A stretch of 13,648 nucleotides of DNA from an uncultured Clostridia bacterium (GTDB lineage: Bacteria > Bacillota > Clostridia > Oscillospirales > Acutalibacteraceae). Shown piece by piece: positions 1 through 7,421 of this stretch. Within the stretch, counting starts at the first letter, position 1. Each line of letters begins with the position of its first letter. The notes below the pieces were generated by a model. It was not told the origin of the DNA. It worked only from the letters and a program-made list of their open reading frames with translations, and made no database searches. A program made the position numbers and the translations under genes. The stretch lies in contig CALDHV010000215.1 of assembly GCA_937902305.1 (NCBI GenBank), forward strand, positions 1-13,648. The letters run 5' to 3'.

Positions 1-611
1 TGAATGGAAACAATATCTGACGTTTTAAGAAGGTCCTCAAAATTCACTTCTTTATAATTTTCATTATGATTCTTCCCACTTGTCGAATAATACTGCACAT
101 TTGCTCCAAAACAGCTTGCAATCTCAGCAACCCTTTTTCCTATTGCACCGAGTCCAATAATCCCCCAGGTTTTCCCTGCTATTTCAGAAAAATTCTTTTC
201 AAAATGAGTGAACATTTTGTCATTAACATACTTCTCTGATTTTACATATTCATCATAATAATTCATATGTTCAAACAAATAGAACAACAGAGAAAAAGTA
301 TGCTGCGCAACAGCTTCTGTAGAATATCCAGCAACATTTCTCCATTGAATACCGGCTTTATCCAAATACTCTTTATCTAAATTATTTGTACCTGTTGCAG
401 TAACACAAACAAGCTTCAAATTCTTCGCTTCCCCAATCGTAGCCTCATTTATTGGCATCTTATTTAGTATTATTACATCAGCATCTTCTACGCGTTTTGG
501 GATTTCCTCAACACTTGAGTAATTATAAACTACTACTTCCCCAAGCTTTTCAAAATCAGATAAATCAATATCCTCACCAATTGTATTTCTATCTAAAAAA
601 ACAATTTTCAT
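1..611 (-). CDS. D-2-hydroxyacid dehydrogenase, NAD(P)-dependent, 3' end cut off by window edge
   Basis: Only the first 203 codons are inside the window. Enzymes of this family reversibly reduce 2-keto acids (glyoxylate, hydroxypyruvate, pyruvate and similar) to D-2-hydroxy acids in the cytoplasm. Residues 1-100 form the substrate-domain half. The nucleotide-binding domain follows, with the glycine motif GLGAIG at 153-158 preceded by GKTWGII. The end of the second beta strand reads VQYYSTSGKN (172-181). The acidic residue that normally marks NAD preference is missing there, so NADP use is possible (inference). The catalytic Arg, Glu and His lie beyond the edge. The start at 611 has a strong GAGGAG at 621-626, nine bases upstream. 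Codons are AT-rich, unlike genes right of 1560. The substrate cannot be told from this fragment. Confidence 0.9.
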   Translation of the reverse strand, partial: MKIVFLDRNTIGEDIDLSDFEKLGEVVVYNYSSVEEIPKRVEDADVIILNKMPINEATIGEAKNLKLVCVTATGTNNLDKEYLDKAGIQWRNVAGYSTEAVAQHTFSLLFYLFEHMNYYDEYVKSEKYVNDKMFTHFEKNFSEIAGKTWGIIGLGAIGKRVAEIASCFGANVQYYSTSGKNHNENYKEVNFEDLLKTSDIVSI

Positions 612-782
612 TCTAAATATCTCCTCGATTCTTCTTAAAATCGTATAAATCAATATCTCAAACTATTCTCAAAATACCTAACATAAAAACCTGCTATAAA
701 AAATCTCATGTGGCATAATCATTATCAACAAACAACGCCAAAACATCTATCTATAATAAATTCTATTAATCCTATCATCTTT
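612..782. other. AT-rich intergenic stretch, no gene seen
   Basis: This stretch is the upstream region of the dehydrogenase gene that starts at 611 on the minus strand. Its only visible content is the ribosome binding site at 621-626 and weak minus-strand promoter candidates. The best is TTGAGA at 667-672 with a poor TTTATA at 644-649, spacer 17. Short open frames on the plus strand here run into the tandem repeats and have no ribosome binding site, so I do not call them. Confidence 0.5.
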
Positions 783-1033
783 GAAACTATTCTTAATTTC
801 AACTCATCCTTACCTTATGCAACTATCCCTAACTTTGGCTCACCTATACCTTGTGCAACTATCCCTAGCTTTGGCTCACCCATACCTTGTGCAACGATCC
901 CTAATTTCGGCTCACCTATACCTTGTGCAACGATCCCTAATTCAGCTCACCTATACCTTGTGCAGCTATCCCCAATTTCGGCTCATATATCCCTTATACG
1001 ACTATCTTATATTTCGACTCATATATTTTTAAC
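783..1033. repeat. 36-bp tandem repeat array, about seven units, outer units decayed
   Basis: The units are contiguous and have period 36. Three inner units are nearly identical (819-854, 855-890, 891-926). Next come one 35-bp unit with a single-base deletion (927-961), a diverged unit (962-997), and two degenerate edge copies (783-818 and 998-1033). Each core unit contains GCAACTATCCCTA, then GGCTCACC, then TATACCTTGT. The array abuts the DUF1653 stop codon at 1034. Read on the minus strand, the inner units translate as GEPKLGIVAQGI repeats. The 35-bp unit breaks that frame, and a CAA to TAA change in the 819-854 copy stops it. Read on the plus strand they give CATIPNFGSPIP repeats, also broken by the 35-bp unit. 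I see no start or ribosome binding site for either reading, so this is best treated as non-coding or decayed. Confidence 0.9.
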
Positions 1034-1279
1034 CTAGATTACTACACTTTTAATTTCTTGTAATTCGAATCGATATTTCTGCTTAACATCTGGGTACTTT
1101 TCTTTATCTACTTCACTTAAAAACATATCCATAGGACGTGCCCATAAAGAACCATCATCATATAATCTTCTATAAATTACCAATTTTTCTCCTGTCTCCG
1201 AAAAATTTGCCACATCAACCACAAGATAATAATCACCTTTAAAGTGCTTATATATTCGATTAATCAATAATTGATTCAT
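1034..1279 (-). CDS. DUF1653 family small protein (81 aa)
   Basis: The whole protein matches the compact DUF1653 pattern: HFKG at 12-15, SETGE at 27-31, LYDDGSLWARPMDMF at 39-53 and QKYRF at 67-71. It has no signal peptide or membrane segment, so it should be cytoplasmic. The function of the family is not known to me beyond the name. The frame is open up to 1429, but that extension runs into the tRNA-Phe 3' region. The start at 1279 is preferred because a GGAAAGGA ribosome binding site lies just upstream, the family motif begins near residue 8, and a TATAAT at 1308-1313 would put transcription start near 1301. Composition is AT-rich like the rest of the left flank. Confidence 0.85.
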   Translation of the reverse strand: MNQLLINRIYKHFKGDYYLVVDVANFSETGEKLVIYRRLYDDGSLWARPMDMFLSEVDKEKYPDVKQKYRFELQEIKSVVI

Positions 1280-1307
1280 ATTTTTTCCTTTCCTATTATT
1301 CAAATAC

Positions 1308-1338
1308 ATTATATTGCAATTATTCTTTATTCTGTCAT
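1308..1338 (-). promoter_or_regulatory. Candidate promoter of the DUF1653 gene
   Basis: On the minus strand a perfect TATAAT lies at 1308-1313. The best -35 choices are ATGACA at 1333-1338 (19-base spacer, long) or the weaker GACAGA at 1331-1336 (17-base spacer). The predicted leader is about 20 bases and includes the ribosome binding site. Confidence 0.5.
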
Positions 1339-1399
1339 TCTTTAAAAAATGAAAAAAGCTATGAAAATAGATTAATCCTACTTCATAGCAAAAAAATAG

Positions 1400-1472
<73 letters not shown>

Positions 1473-1482
1473 ATAAAAAAAA

Positions 1483-1559
1483 TGGCGACCCGGAACGGGC
1501 TCGAACCGTCGACCTCTAGCGTGACAGGCTAGCGTTCTAACCAGCTGAACTACCGGGCC
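1483..1559 (-). tRNA. tRNA-Asp (anticodon GTC), CCA encoded
   Basis: The minus strand starts GGCCCGG and ends CCGGGTC followed by G and CCA. The acceptor stem pairs fully apart from one G.U. The anticodon loop contains CTGTCAC with anticodon GTC, and the T loop is TTCGAGC. It is the first gene behind the promoter at 1605-1633, about 39 bases downstream of the expected start. Ten bases separate it from the tRNA-Phe, including a run of eight T. Confidence 0.96.
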
Positions 1560-1604
1560 GTCTCTCGGCGTTACCGGCAGTCGTTCCCATCGGCAACGTG
1601 TACT

Positions 1605-1633
1605 ATTATACTGGATAAAATCGGCTTTGTCAA
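1605..1633 (-). promoter_or_regulatory. Consensus sigma-A promoter for the tRNA-Asp/tRNA-Phe pair
   Basis: On the minus strand TTGACA (1628-1633) and TATAAT (1605-1610) are separated by exactly 17 bases. Both hexamers match the consensus at every base, as expected for a stable-RNA promoter. Confidence 0.92.
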
Positions 1634-1721
1634 CCATTATTTTTGCGTTTTTTAGATTTGCGGCAAAAGAATTGAAAAAGTAAACCAACGCTTGCTGTTT
1701 TGTCTATTTTCAACTATACAA

Positions 1722-1750
1722 TTGACCTATACCGTAAAGTATGCTAATAT
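1722..1750 (+). promoter_or_regulatory. Promoter of the ECF-S / AraC operon
   Basis: TTGACC at 1722-1727, a 17-base spacer, then TAATAT at 1745-1750, preceded by TGC at 1742-1744 (extended -10). Transcription would start near 1757, leaving a leader of about 38 bases, too short for a known riboswitch. It diverges from the tRNA promoter. Confidence 0.75.
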
Positions 1751-1794
1751 GAAGCAGTAATATCCCCTATCTCTTTATCAAGGAGTGTGACCGT

Positions 1795-2334
1795 ATGAGC
1801 GGCAACGGAAAATACCTGCGCAAAACCGTATCGGCGGCGCTGTTTTTGGCGCTCGGTATGATACTGCCGCTATTGACCGCGCAGGTCAAGGAGATCGGCG
1901 ACACTCTGCTCCCGATGCACCTGCCGGTGATGCTGTGCGGGCTGATCTGCGGATGGCAGTACGGCGCATCGGTCGGTCTGCTGTTGCCCTTTTGCCGCGC
2001 GGCAGTTTTCGGTATGCCGCCGCTATACCCCAACGCCGTTTGGATGGCGGCAGAGCTGACGACCTACGGGCTGGTGCTCGGCTTGCTGTACACCCGTGTC
2101 GCGCGCCGAAGCACCCCGCGCCTGCTCCTGTGCCTGGCGGCGGCAATGATCGCGGGACGGCTGGTTTGGGGCATCGTCAAAGCCGTTCTGCTCGGGCTCG
2201 GCGGCAACGCTTTTACCCTGCACGCCTTTATCGTCGGCGGCTTTGCGGACGCCCTGCCGGGCATCCTGTTGCAATTTTTGCTTATCCCCCTCCTGATGAG
2301 GCTGTATGAGCGTCGTTTTTCCATTGAGAGGTAG
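1795..2334 (+). CDS. ECF-type transporter substrate-binding (S) component, membrane protein
   Basis: This is a 179-residue, very hydrophobic protein with about six membrane segments (roughly 12-28, 38-56, 57-74, 82-101, 108-135, 142-170) and a positively charged N-terminus and C-terminus. Size and topology fit the S component of an energy-coupling factor importer, which captures a vitamin or other micronutrient and docks onto a shared EcfA/A'/T module. The stretch MHLPVMLCGLICG (41-53) followed by WQYGASVGLLLP is typical of the family. No energizing subunits are encoded nearby, so it would rely on a module elsewhere (group II arrangement). The ligand cannot be assigned. The start is supported by AAGGAG at 1779-1784. 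Only four bases separate its stop from the next gene, so the two are co-transcribed and probably translationally coupled. Confidence 0.8.
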   Translation: MSGNGKYLRKTVSAALFLALGMILPLLTAQVKEIGDTLLPMHLPVMLCGLICGWQYGASVGLLLPFCRAAVFGMPPLYPNAVWMAAELTTYGLVLGLLYTRVARRSTPRLLLCLAAAMIAGRLVWGIVKAVLLGLGGNAFTLHAFIVGGFADALPGILLQFLLIPLLMRLYERRFSIER

Positions 2335-2338
2335 AGCC

Positions 2339-3124
2339 ATGAGCATATACGAACGCAAAACAAAGCCTGTGGAATGTATCCGCACGTCATCTCTCTCCCC
2401 CCTGCCCCACCTGCACGCGGAATGGGAAATGATCGTCTGCCTCGACGGTGAGGTCGCCTTTGTCAACGGCGACCGGCACGAACACGCCGCCGCCGGGGAC
2501 ATCCTGCTGATCCCGCCCAATCATCTGCACTATTATTTCACCGCCGGCGGTCGGTTTATCCTGATGATCTTCACGCCGGATATGCTCCCGGATAAAACGG
2601 AGCTTTTACTGACCTCCCGCCCGACAAACAGCGTGATCTCTTTTCGCGATGACCCTATGCTGGCGCAGACCGTGCGCGCCTTTGACGGCGCGATCGACAC
2701 GGATGACGCCTTTATCGCGGTCGGTCTGTATATCGGGTATCTCAATCTCCTCTGGCATTACGGGGCGGAGCTGTTCGCGTTTCGCGGGTACGATTTTCAC
2801 CGTATGGACACCGTGCGGCAGGTGATGAACTACTGCGCAGAGCATTTCCGCGAGCCGTTGCCGTTGACCGCCGTCGCGCAAACACTCGGCATCAGCGTTT
2901 CCGGTATTTCGCACCTCTTTTCCAAAGAGATCGGGCTAAACTATTCCTCCTACGTCAACTGGTTGCGGATCTCCGAGGCGTGCAGGCTATTGCGCCACTC
3001 CCCCCGTACCATTACCGAGATCGCCTACCAAACCGGATTTTCCTCCCTGCGTAGCTTTAATCGCGTTTTTGTTGATTTTCTGCACGTCACGCCCGGACAA
3101 TACCGCCGCTCCTCCGCCCCGTAA
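2339..3124 (+). CDS. AraC-family transcriptional regulator with N-terminal cupin domain
   Basis: This is a 261-residue cytoplasmic DNA-binding protein. Residues about 20-75 form a cupin-like sensor, with HLHAEWEM at 24-31, a GD turn at 53-54 and IPPNHLHYY at 58-66. Residues 157-257 are the double helix-turn-helix AraC domain. Helix-turn-helix one is near 175-198 (LTAVAQTLGIS then LFSKEIG). Helix-turn-helix two is near 225-248 and ends in the signature TEIAYQTGFSSLRSFNRVF plus TPGQYR. Such regulators with a cupin sensor commonly respond to sugars and activate nearby genes. A start at 2306 in the same frame is possible, but 2339 has GAGAGG at 2326-2331 seven bases upstream and avoids overlapping the ECF-S gene. 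Likely targets are its own operon or the GH16 gene that begins 136 bases downstream (inference). Confidence 0.9.
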   Translation: MSIYERKTKPVECIRTSSLSPLPHLHAEWEMIVCLDGEVAFVNGDRHEHAAAGDILLIPPNHLHYYFTAGGRFILMIFTPDMLPDKTELLLTSRPTNSVISFRDDPMLAQTVRAFDGAIDTDDAFIAVGLYIGYLNLLWHYGAELFAFRGYDFHRMDTVRQVMNYCAEHFREPLPLTAVAQTLGISVSGISHLFSKEIGLNYSSYVNWLRISEACRLLRHSPRTITEIAYQTGFSSLRSFNRVFVDFLHVTPGQYRRSSAP

Positions 3125-3140
3125 TGAATATCGTCTTTGT

Positions 3141-3176
3141 CGGTGTGACACAGCTCTTGTATCACACCGCCTTTTT
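3141..3176 (+). terminator. Rho-independent terminator of the ECF-S / AraC operon
   Basis: The stem CGGTGTGA (3141-3148) pairs with TCACACCG (3162-3169). An inner ACA/TGT pair (3150-3152 with 3158-3160) closes a five-base loop. Five T follow at 3172-3176. It lies 16 bases after the AraC stop codon. Confidence 0.85.
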
Positions 3177-3189
3177 GTCGGAAAAAATC

Positions 3190-3218
3190 TTGACAATTAT
3201 ATAAGGTTTTATTATACT
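3190..3218 (+). promoter_or_regulatory. Promoter of the GH16 gene
   Basis: TTGACA at 3190-3195, 17 bases, then TATACT at 3213-3218. The predicted start is near 3225, with a leader of about 36 bases carrying GAGGGAGAGG just before the start codon. The hexamers are near consensus, so any control by the neighbouring regulator could be repression as easily as activation. Confidence 0.85.
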
Positions 3219-3238
3219 ATTATATGTATCCTTATATA
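3198..3238. promoter_or_regulatory. Inverted repeat over the GH16 promoter, possible operator
   Basis: TATATAAGG (3198-3206) and CCTTATATA (3230-3238) are perfect 9-bp inverted copies, 32 bp centre to centre, about three helical turns. The first arm sits in the -35/-10 spacer and the second just past the expected start. The first arm is not transcribed, so this cannot be an RNA hairpin and would act as a DNA site. The binding protein is unknown. AraC-family proteins more often use direct repeats. Confidence 0.45.
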
Positions 3239-3260
3239 TTACAGAGGGAGAGGTTATTGT

Positions 3261-6200
3261 ATGGAAAACACCGGCTATTTCCGCAAAGGACTGGCTCTGT
3301 TGTCTGCCACGATGCTACTGTTGTCCTGCCTGCTGATGGGCGGCGGCTTGAGCGTATTGGCGAAAGATGAGGAGATCACCAACTACTATCAACAGGATTT
3401 TGACGCGTTGAATACCGGGGATGTGCTGGATCTGAATACAGATTCCAACACCATCATCGTCAGCGACACCTATGCCCGTTCCGGTACAAAATCAATCAAG
3501 GTCTCTGCATCGAATATGCAAGCGTGGTCACGTCCGCAAATGCCGCTCACGAATAGTAACGGCTCTGCGGTAACGCTGACGGTCGGAAAAAGCTATCGTG
3601 TTTCGCTTTGGGCGTACATCCCGACCGGATCGAGAATCACCAAAGTCCAGTTCTGGGTGGCACAGCCTGCCGATAATTCGACGGTCTTTACATCCGCCAC
3701 GTATAACGGCGCGGTGATCGGCGCGAACACGAGCACCGATGTGCCCGCCGGAACCTGGACGCAGATTTCGTATGATATTGATACCGCCGCGTGGGGCGCC
3801 AAAACGTTTGGCACCTACCTGCGTCTCGGCATTTGCGGTAATGTCACCGGGTCGCCCTTCTATGTGGATGACCTCTCCATCACCGATATTCCGCCGTATT
3901 CGCAGGGGTATGAAGCCTTCGAAGCGATGGAATATGCCGACGGCAACACGAGCAAAATTGCCGGTAACGGCTCCGGACGCACCGTTTCCGATCATGTCAA
4001 CCACACAGAGGGCGGCTCCAAGTCGCTCCGCCTAAAGCTCAATCAGAACGCGGACAGCAACTATGCCCGCACCCTCATCAACCAAAAGGATGAGCTTTTC
4101 AGGGGCGAAGCAGGCAAGGGCTACGCCGTCACATTCTGGGCGTACTGGGATCCGGCGGAAAACGCCGGCACGGCGTCCACGGAAGAAAACAACCTTGACC
4201 TCCACTACAATCTCGGTTCTTCCTCCTCCTCCTCCAATATCACCGGGCATACCTTTACCGAAGCCACTGCCATCACCGCTATTCCGGCACGCACCTGGGT
4301 ACAGTTGCGCATCGGCATCGGCGCGTTATCCGAAAATTGCGGCAATACCCCATACATCACCATCGGCGCGCTGGCGCTCGACTCCTCCCCGGATTGTATG
4401 CGCTATCTGTATATCGACGATGTGCGCATCGCTTCGTTAGACACGCTGTATACCGGTGACGCGGTCGTCTCTCCGCGCGTTGCCGCGCTGTTCTGCTCCG
4501 GCTCGACCGGCGGACGCTTCGACCCGGCTATGCAAGACGGCTTTGCGGTCTATTACAGCGATAAAAAGCAAAAGGAATTCGCCGCCATGCGCATTTTCGG
4601 TGAATATGTCACCGACGGCAAAAATCTCGACTCCGTGATGATCGACAACTATCAGTTCAACGTCTACGAGCGCGGACTCCTGCTCGGCGACAGCACCGCG
4701 ACCGCCGACACGCTGACGCTGGACGGCGACTATATTGATTTGTGCTCCACCTCGGGCAACGATCTCAAAAAATACTGGGATCTGGACGAAAACACCGGCA
4801 AGGTGCGATACAGTATGCTACTACGGGATATTCCGTCCAGCAAGGCGGATACCGCCTACACCTTCCGCCCGTACATCAAGGTCGGCACCGCCGAAAAGTA
4901 TACCGTTCTATACGGCGAACTGCAAACGCAACTGATCCTCAATACCGTGTATGCCAATGTGTGCGCCCGGCTGGGCGACTCGCCCAAGTTCTTCGGCAGC
5001 TTGAACGGCACGGCGGATTACAGTGCCCTGCCGATGAAGGATGGCTTTGATGCGCGCTTCACGCTGGTCTATCCGAGCAACAGCTCCACCGTCCCGAGTA
5101 TGGTATCGTCCATGAAGGAACGGATGGATGCCGCTTTCGATGTCCAGCACGAACTGAAAGCAGATACCGACGCGGCCGACACCTACGAGATCCTGGTCGG
5201 CAAAACCAACCGCCCCGAAACTGCCGCAGCGCAAAAGCTGTTGACGGACAGCACATACGATTTCATTATCAAGCTGTACGGCACAAAGCTGGTCATCGTC
5301 GCGTCGATGGATGAGTATTTGGAGCTGGGCATCCAGTATTTTATGCGCAACTATTGTTGTAGCAATGCCACGCTGGACAAGACCCTCTCCTACCTCGCCA
5401 GTCAAAACTGGCGCAATCCGCCGATAGCGGGAACGCCTATCACCGATTACTACATCCGCACCGAAAAGTATCCGTCGCTGATGGTGATGGAGGCGGTCGA
5501 TGAACTGCAAAAGCAGATCGAGATCCTCACCGGCAAGAAATTGCAGGCGATCGCCTATAACGGGTCTCATCACAATCATGAGATCTGGGTCGGCCCATAT
5601 CAGGACGCGATCAAGGCAAAGTTCGACGGCTCGGCGTACAATTATCTGATCGGCGTGAACGACAACGGCTTGCTGGAGGACAAATGTGCGCACGATGAAT
5701 ACAAGGTGTGGTTTGAGGACGGCAAGCTGAAGATCAACGGCGGCTCGAGCTACGCAATCAATGCTGGTGTTTCCGCGCTGTGCGATCTGCTGGCGACCAG
5801 CAGAGGCGGCGAGCTGGCAAATATGACGTTCGAAGACCCCAACGACACCAGCGAACACAATTACCATATTGATGACGGTGAGATTGCGCTCAACCCGCAA
5901 AATATCATTTCCGTTAGCGTCTCCCGTGAGCAGAACAGCACACCGAACGGCAAGCGGTCGATGAAGATGGTCTCTACCAACTGGAGCGGTGCCAACCGTC
6001 CCCAGCTTGCCATCGCCAACGAGAGCGGCAGTACCGTCTCGGTGACGCAGGGTGAGGCTTACGATATTTCATTCAAAGTATACTGGGATGCGAATAATAC
6101 CTCCAACAATTTCCGCTTCTGGCTGGCGGCAAATACCACCGACGCGTGCTTCACGACCGGCGCGGCAAAGGATGCCTGCAAGATCTATGAAACGAGCGGC

Positions 6201-7406
6201 GATATGACACTGAAACCGGGTGAGTGGAACACTGTCACGGTGTCCATTCCCGATTGCGCCCACACCGGCTATCTGTATCTCGGCGCAACCTGTGGCGCAA
6301 TGTCCGCCCTTTCCACGTTCTACATTGATGATTTTGCTATCACAGAGAGCGGCGGCATTCCGAGCACCGTTGCTTTGTCCGGCAAATACGACGGCGGCTA
6401 CAGCCTGACCGATGACTATTCTCTGACCTTTGCCGATGATTTCGACTATACCGGCACGCCTGCCGAGAGAGAAAACAGTCTGCTCATCAACTGGTCATGC
6501 TCGCACGATACCACCCCCGGTCCGACCAAGACCAACGCCACAGACGCGGACGGCAATCCGATCGAGCTGTGGGATGAGCAACAGCGCCCTGCCAAGTTTG
6601 GTAAGGAAAAAGGATGTTCCTACTACGTCGAGGACGGCTGTCTGTATGAGATCACCGAATATGTAAGCGACCTGACCTATCAGAGCACGGATAATAAAGC
6701 TTACCGCGGCACCGAAACCGGCCCCGGCTACATTGCCGGCCGTGTCACCTCCGAGAGACGCTGGAATTACTCCTACGGCATCCTCGAGTGCCGCATCGTG
6801 ATGGCGATGCGCAACGGTGCCTGCTCCGCCGTCTGGAACTGCTCCGCCGCCAATGTATCCAACGGTCGCCATTTGGAGATCGACCTGTATGAGAACTTCG
6901 GCGAGGATAAGTTCGTCGCCAACGTCCACTCCTGGGGAAGCACCGAGGACGGTTGGAGCGGAAGCCACCAGTACGGAGGAAAGATATACAGAGACGGCAC
7001 CAAGATCAATACCAGAACGATCTATGCCGGCGGTAGTGAAGAAAGCGGCGAGCTCTACTACGACACCTTCCACTATATCGCCTATCGCTGGACGAGAACC
7101 TACATTGCGTTCTATATGGACGGCGTGGAGTTCGGACGGCTGTATTACACGAATATGACCACCGCCGCAGGCGATGATCTCGTCATGGGATGCCCGGTGT
7201 GGTTGCGTCTTGCCAACGGTGTCGGCACGCAGAACTATTCGGGCTACGACCCGCACGACTGGCTGACCAAGACCGAGAAAAAGAAGAGAAACCACGGTTG
7301 CACCATCACCGATGTGTCGCAGTTCCGCGAGGTTCAGGTCGTTGACAGCGTGTATCTGTTCCAGCAAAACGACGGTATCAGCACCTTCACCGATCTGCGC
7401 AAATAG
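3261..7406 (+). CDS. Secreted multimodular glycoside hydrolase family 16 protein (1381 aa)
   Basis: GH16 enzymes cleave beta-1,3/1,4-glucans and related polysaccharides. Residues 1-34 are a signal peptide (FRKG, a hydrophobic core, then SVLA before KDEE). Beta-sandwich modules resembling CBM4/9 lie at about 40-208, 215-393 and 855-1028, each ending YVDDLSI, YIDDVRI or YIDDFAI. Residues about 400-560 are an Ig-like stretch (AYTFRPYIKV). Residues 599-700 and 728-847 are two copies of an alpha/beta domain resembling those preceding GH20 or GH67 catalytic domains (YEILVGKTNR and HEIWVGPYQD). The GH16 domain spans about 1055-1374. Its catalytic motif is EIDLYE: nucleophile E1206, D1208, acid/base E1211. 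No LPXTG, S-layer or dockerin anchor is present, so the protein is probably released. The usual WPAFW motif is replaced by CSAVWNC. The start at 3261 is set by GAGGGAGAGG at 3244-3253; the frame is open further upstream but crosses the promoter. The substrate is not known. Confidence 0.85.
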   Translation: MENTGYFRKGLALLSATMLLLSCLLMGGGLSVLAKDEEITNYYQQDFDALNTGDVLDLNTDSNTIIVSDTYARSGTKSIKVSASNMQAWSRPQMPLTNSNGSAVTLTVGKSYRVSLWAYIPTGSRITKVQFWVAQPADNSTVFTSATYNGAVIGANTSTDVPAGTWTQISYDIDTAAWGAKTFGTYLRLGICGNVTGSPFYVDDLSITDIPPYSQGYEAFEAMEYADGNTSKIAGNGSGRTVSDHVNHTEGGSKSLRLKLNQNADSNYARTLINQKDELFRGEAGKGYAVTFWAYWDPAENAGTASTEENNLDLHYNLGSSSSSSNITGHTFTEATAITAIPARTWVQLRIGIGALSENCGNTPYITIGALALDSSPDCMRYLYIDDVRIASLDTLYTGDAVVSPRVAALFCSGSTGGRFDPAMQDGFAVYYSDKKQKEFAAMRIFGEYVTDGKNLDSVMIDNYQFNVYERGLLLGDSTATADTLTLDGDYIDLCSTSGNDLKKYWDLDENTGKVRYSMLLRDIPSSKADTAYTFRPYIKVGTAEKYTVLYGELQTQLILNTVYANVCARLGDSPKFFGSLNGTADYSALPMKDGFDARFTLVYPSNSSTVPSMVSSMKERMDAAFDVQHELKADTDAADTYEILVGKTNRPETAAAQKLLTDSTYDFIIKLYGTKLVIVASMDEYLELGIQYFMRNYCCSNATLDKTLSYLASQNWRNPPIAGTPITDYYIRTEKYPSLMVMEAVDELQKQIEILTGKKLQAIAYNGSHHNHEIWVGPYQDAIKAKFDGSAYNYLIGVNDNGLLEDKCAHDEYKVWFEDGKLKINGGSSYAINAGVSALCDLLATSRGGELANMTFEDPNDTSEHNYHIDDGEIALNPQNIISVSVSREQNSTPNGKRSMKMVSTNWSGANRPQLAIANESGSTVSVTQGEAYDISFKVYWDANNTSNNFRFWLAANTTDACFTTGAAKDACKIYETSGDMTLKPGEWNTVTVSIPDCAHTGYLYLGATCGAMSALSTFYIDDFAITESGGIPSTVALSGKYDGGYSLTDDYSLTFADDFDYTGTPAERENSLLINWSCSHDTTPGPTKTNATDADGNPIELWDEQQRPAKFGKEKGCSYYVEDGCLYEITEYVSDLTYQSTDNKAYRGTETGPGYIAGRVTSERRWNYSYGILECRIVMAMRNGACSAVWNCSAANVSNGRHLEIDLYENFGEDKFVANVHSWGSTEDGWSGSHQYGGKIYRDGTKINTRTIYAGGSEESGELYYDTFHYIAYRWTRTYIAFYMDGVEFGRLYYTNMTTAAGDDLVMGCPVWLRLANGVGTQNYSGYDPHDWLTKTEKKKRNHGCTITDVSQFREVQVVDSVYLFQQNDGISTFTDLRK

Positions 7407-7421
7407 TAAATAAGCAATCAC

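Noticed and set aside
783..1033. CRISPR array (36-bp repeats)
   Set aside because: The repeats are contiguous with no spacers, and no cas gene is nearby.
708..1037. A plus-strand repeat protein of 109 aa (or its 83-aa frame-shifted partner)
   Set aside because: No ribosome binding site or promoter; the repeat frame is broken by the 35-bp unit, and edge units decay.
3069..3260. N-terminal extension of the GH16 protein by 64 residues
   Set aside because: It would cross the terminator and promoter and bury the signal peptide; the start at 3261 has a strong ribosome binding site.
4908..5900. 330-aa open frame antisense to the GH16 gene
   Set aside because: Antisense shadow favoured by GC-rich third positions; no ribosome binding site or family resemblance seen.
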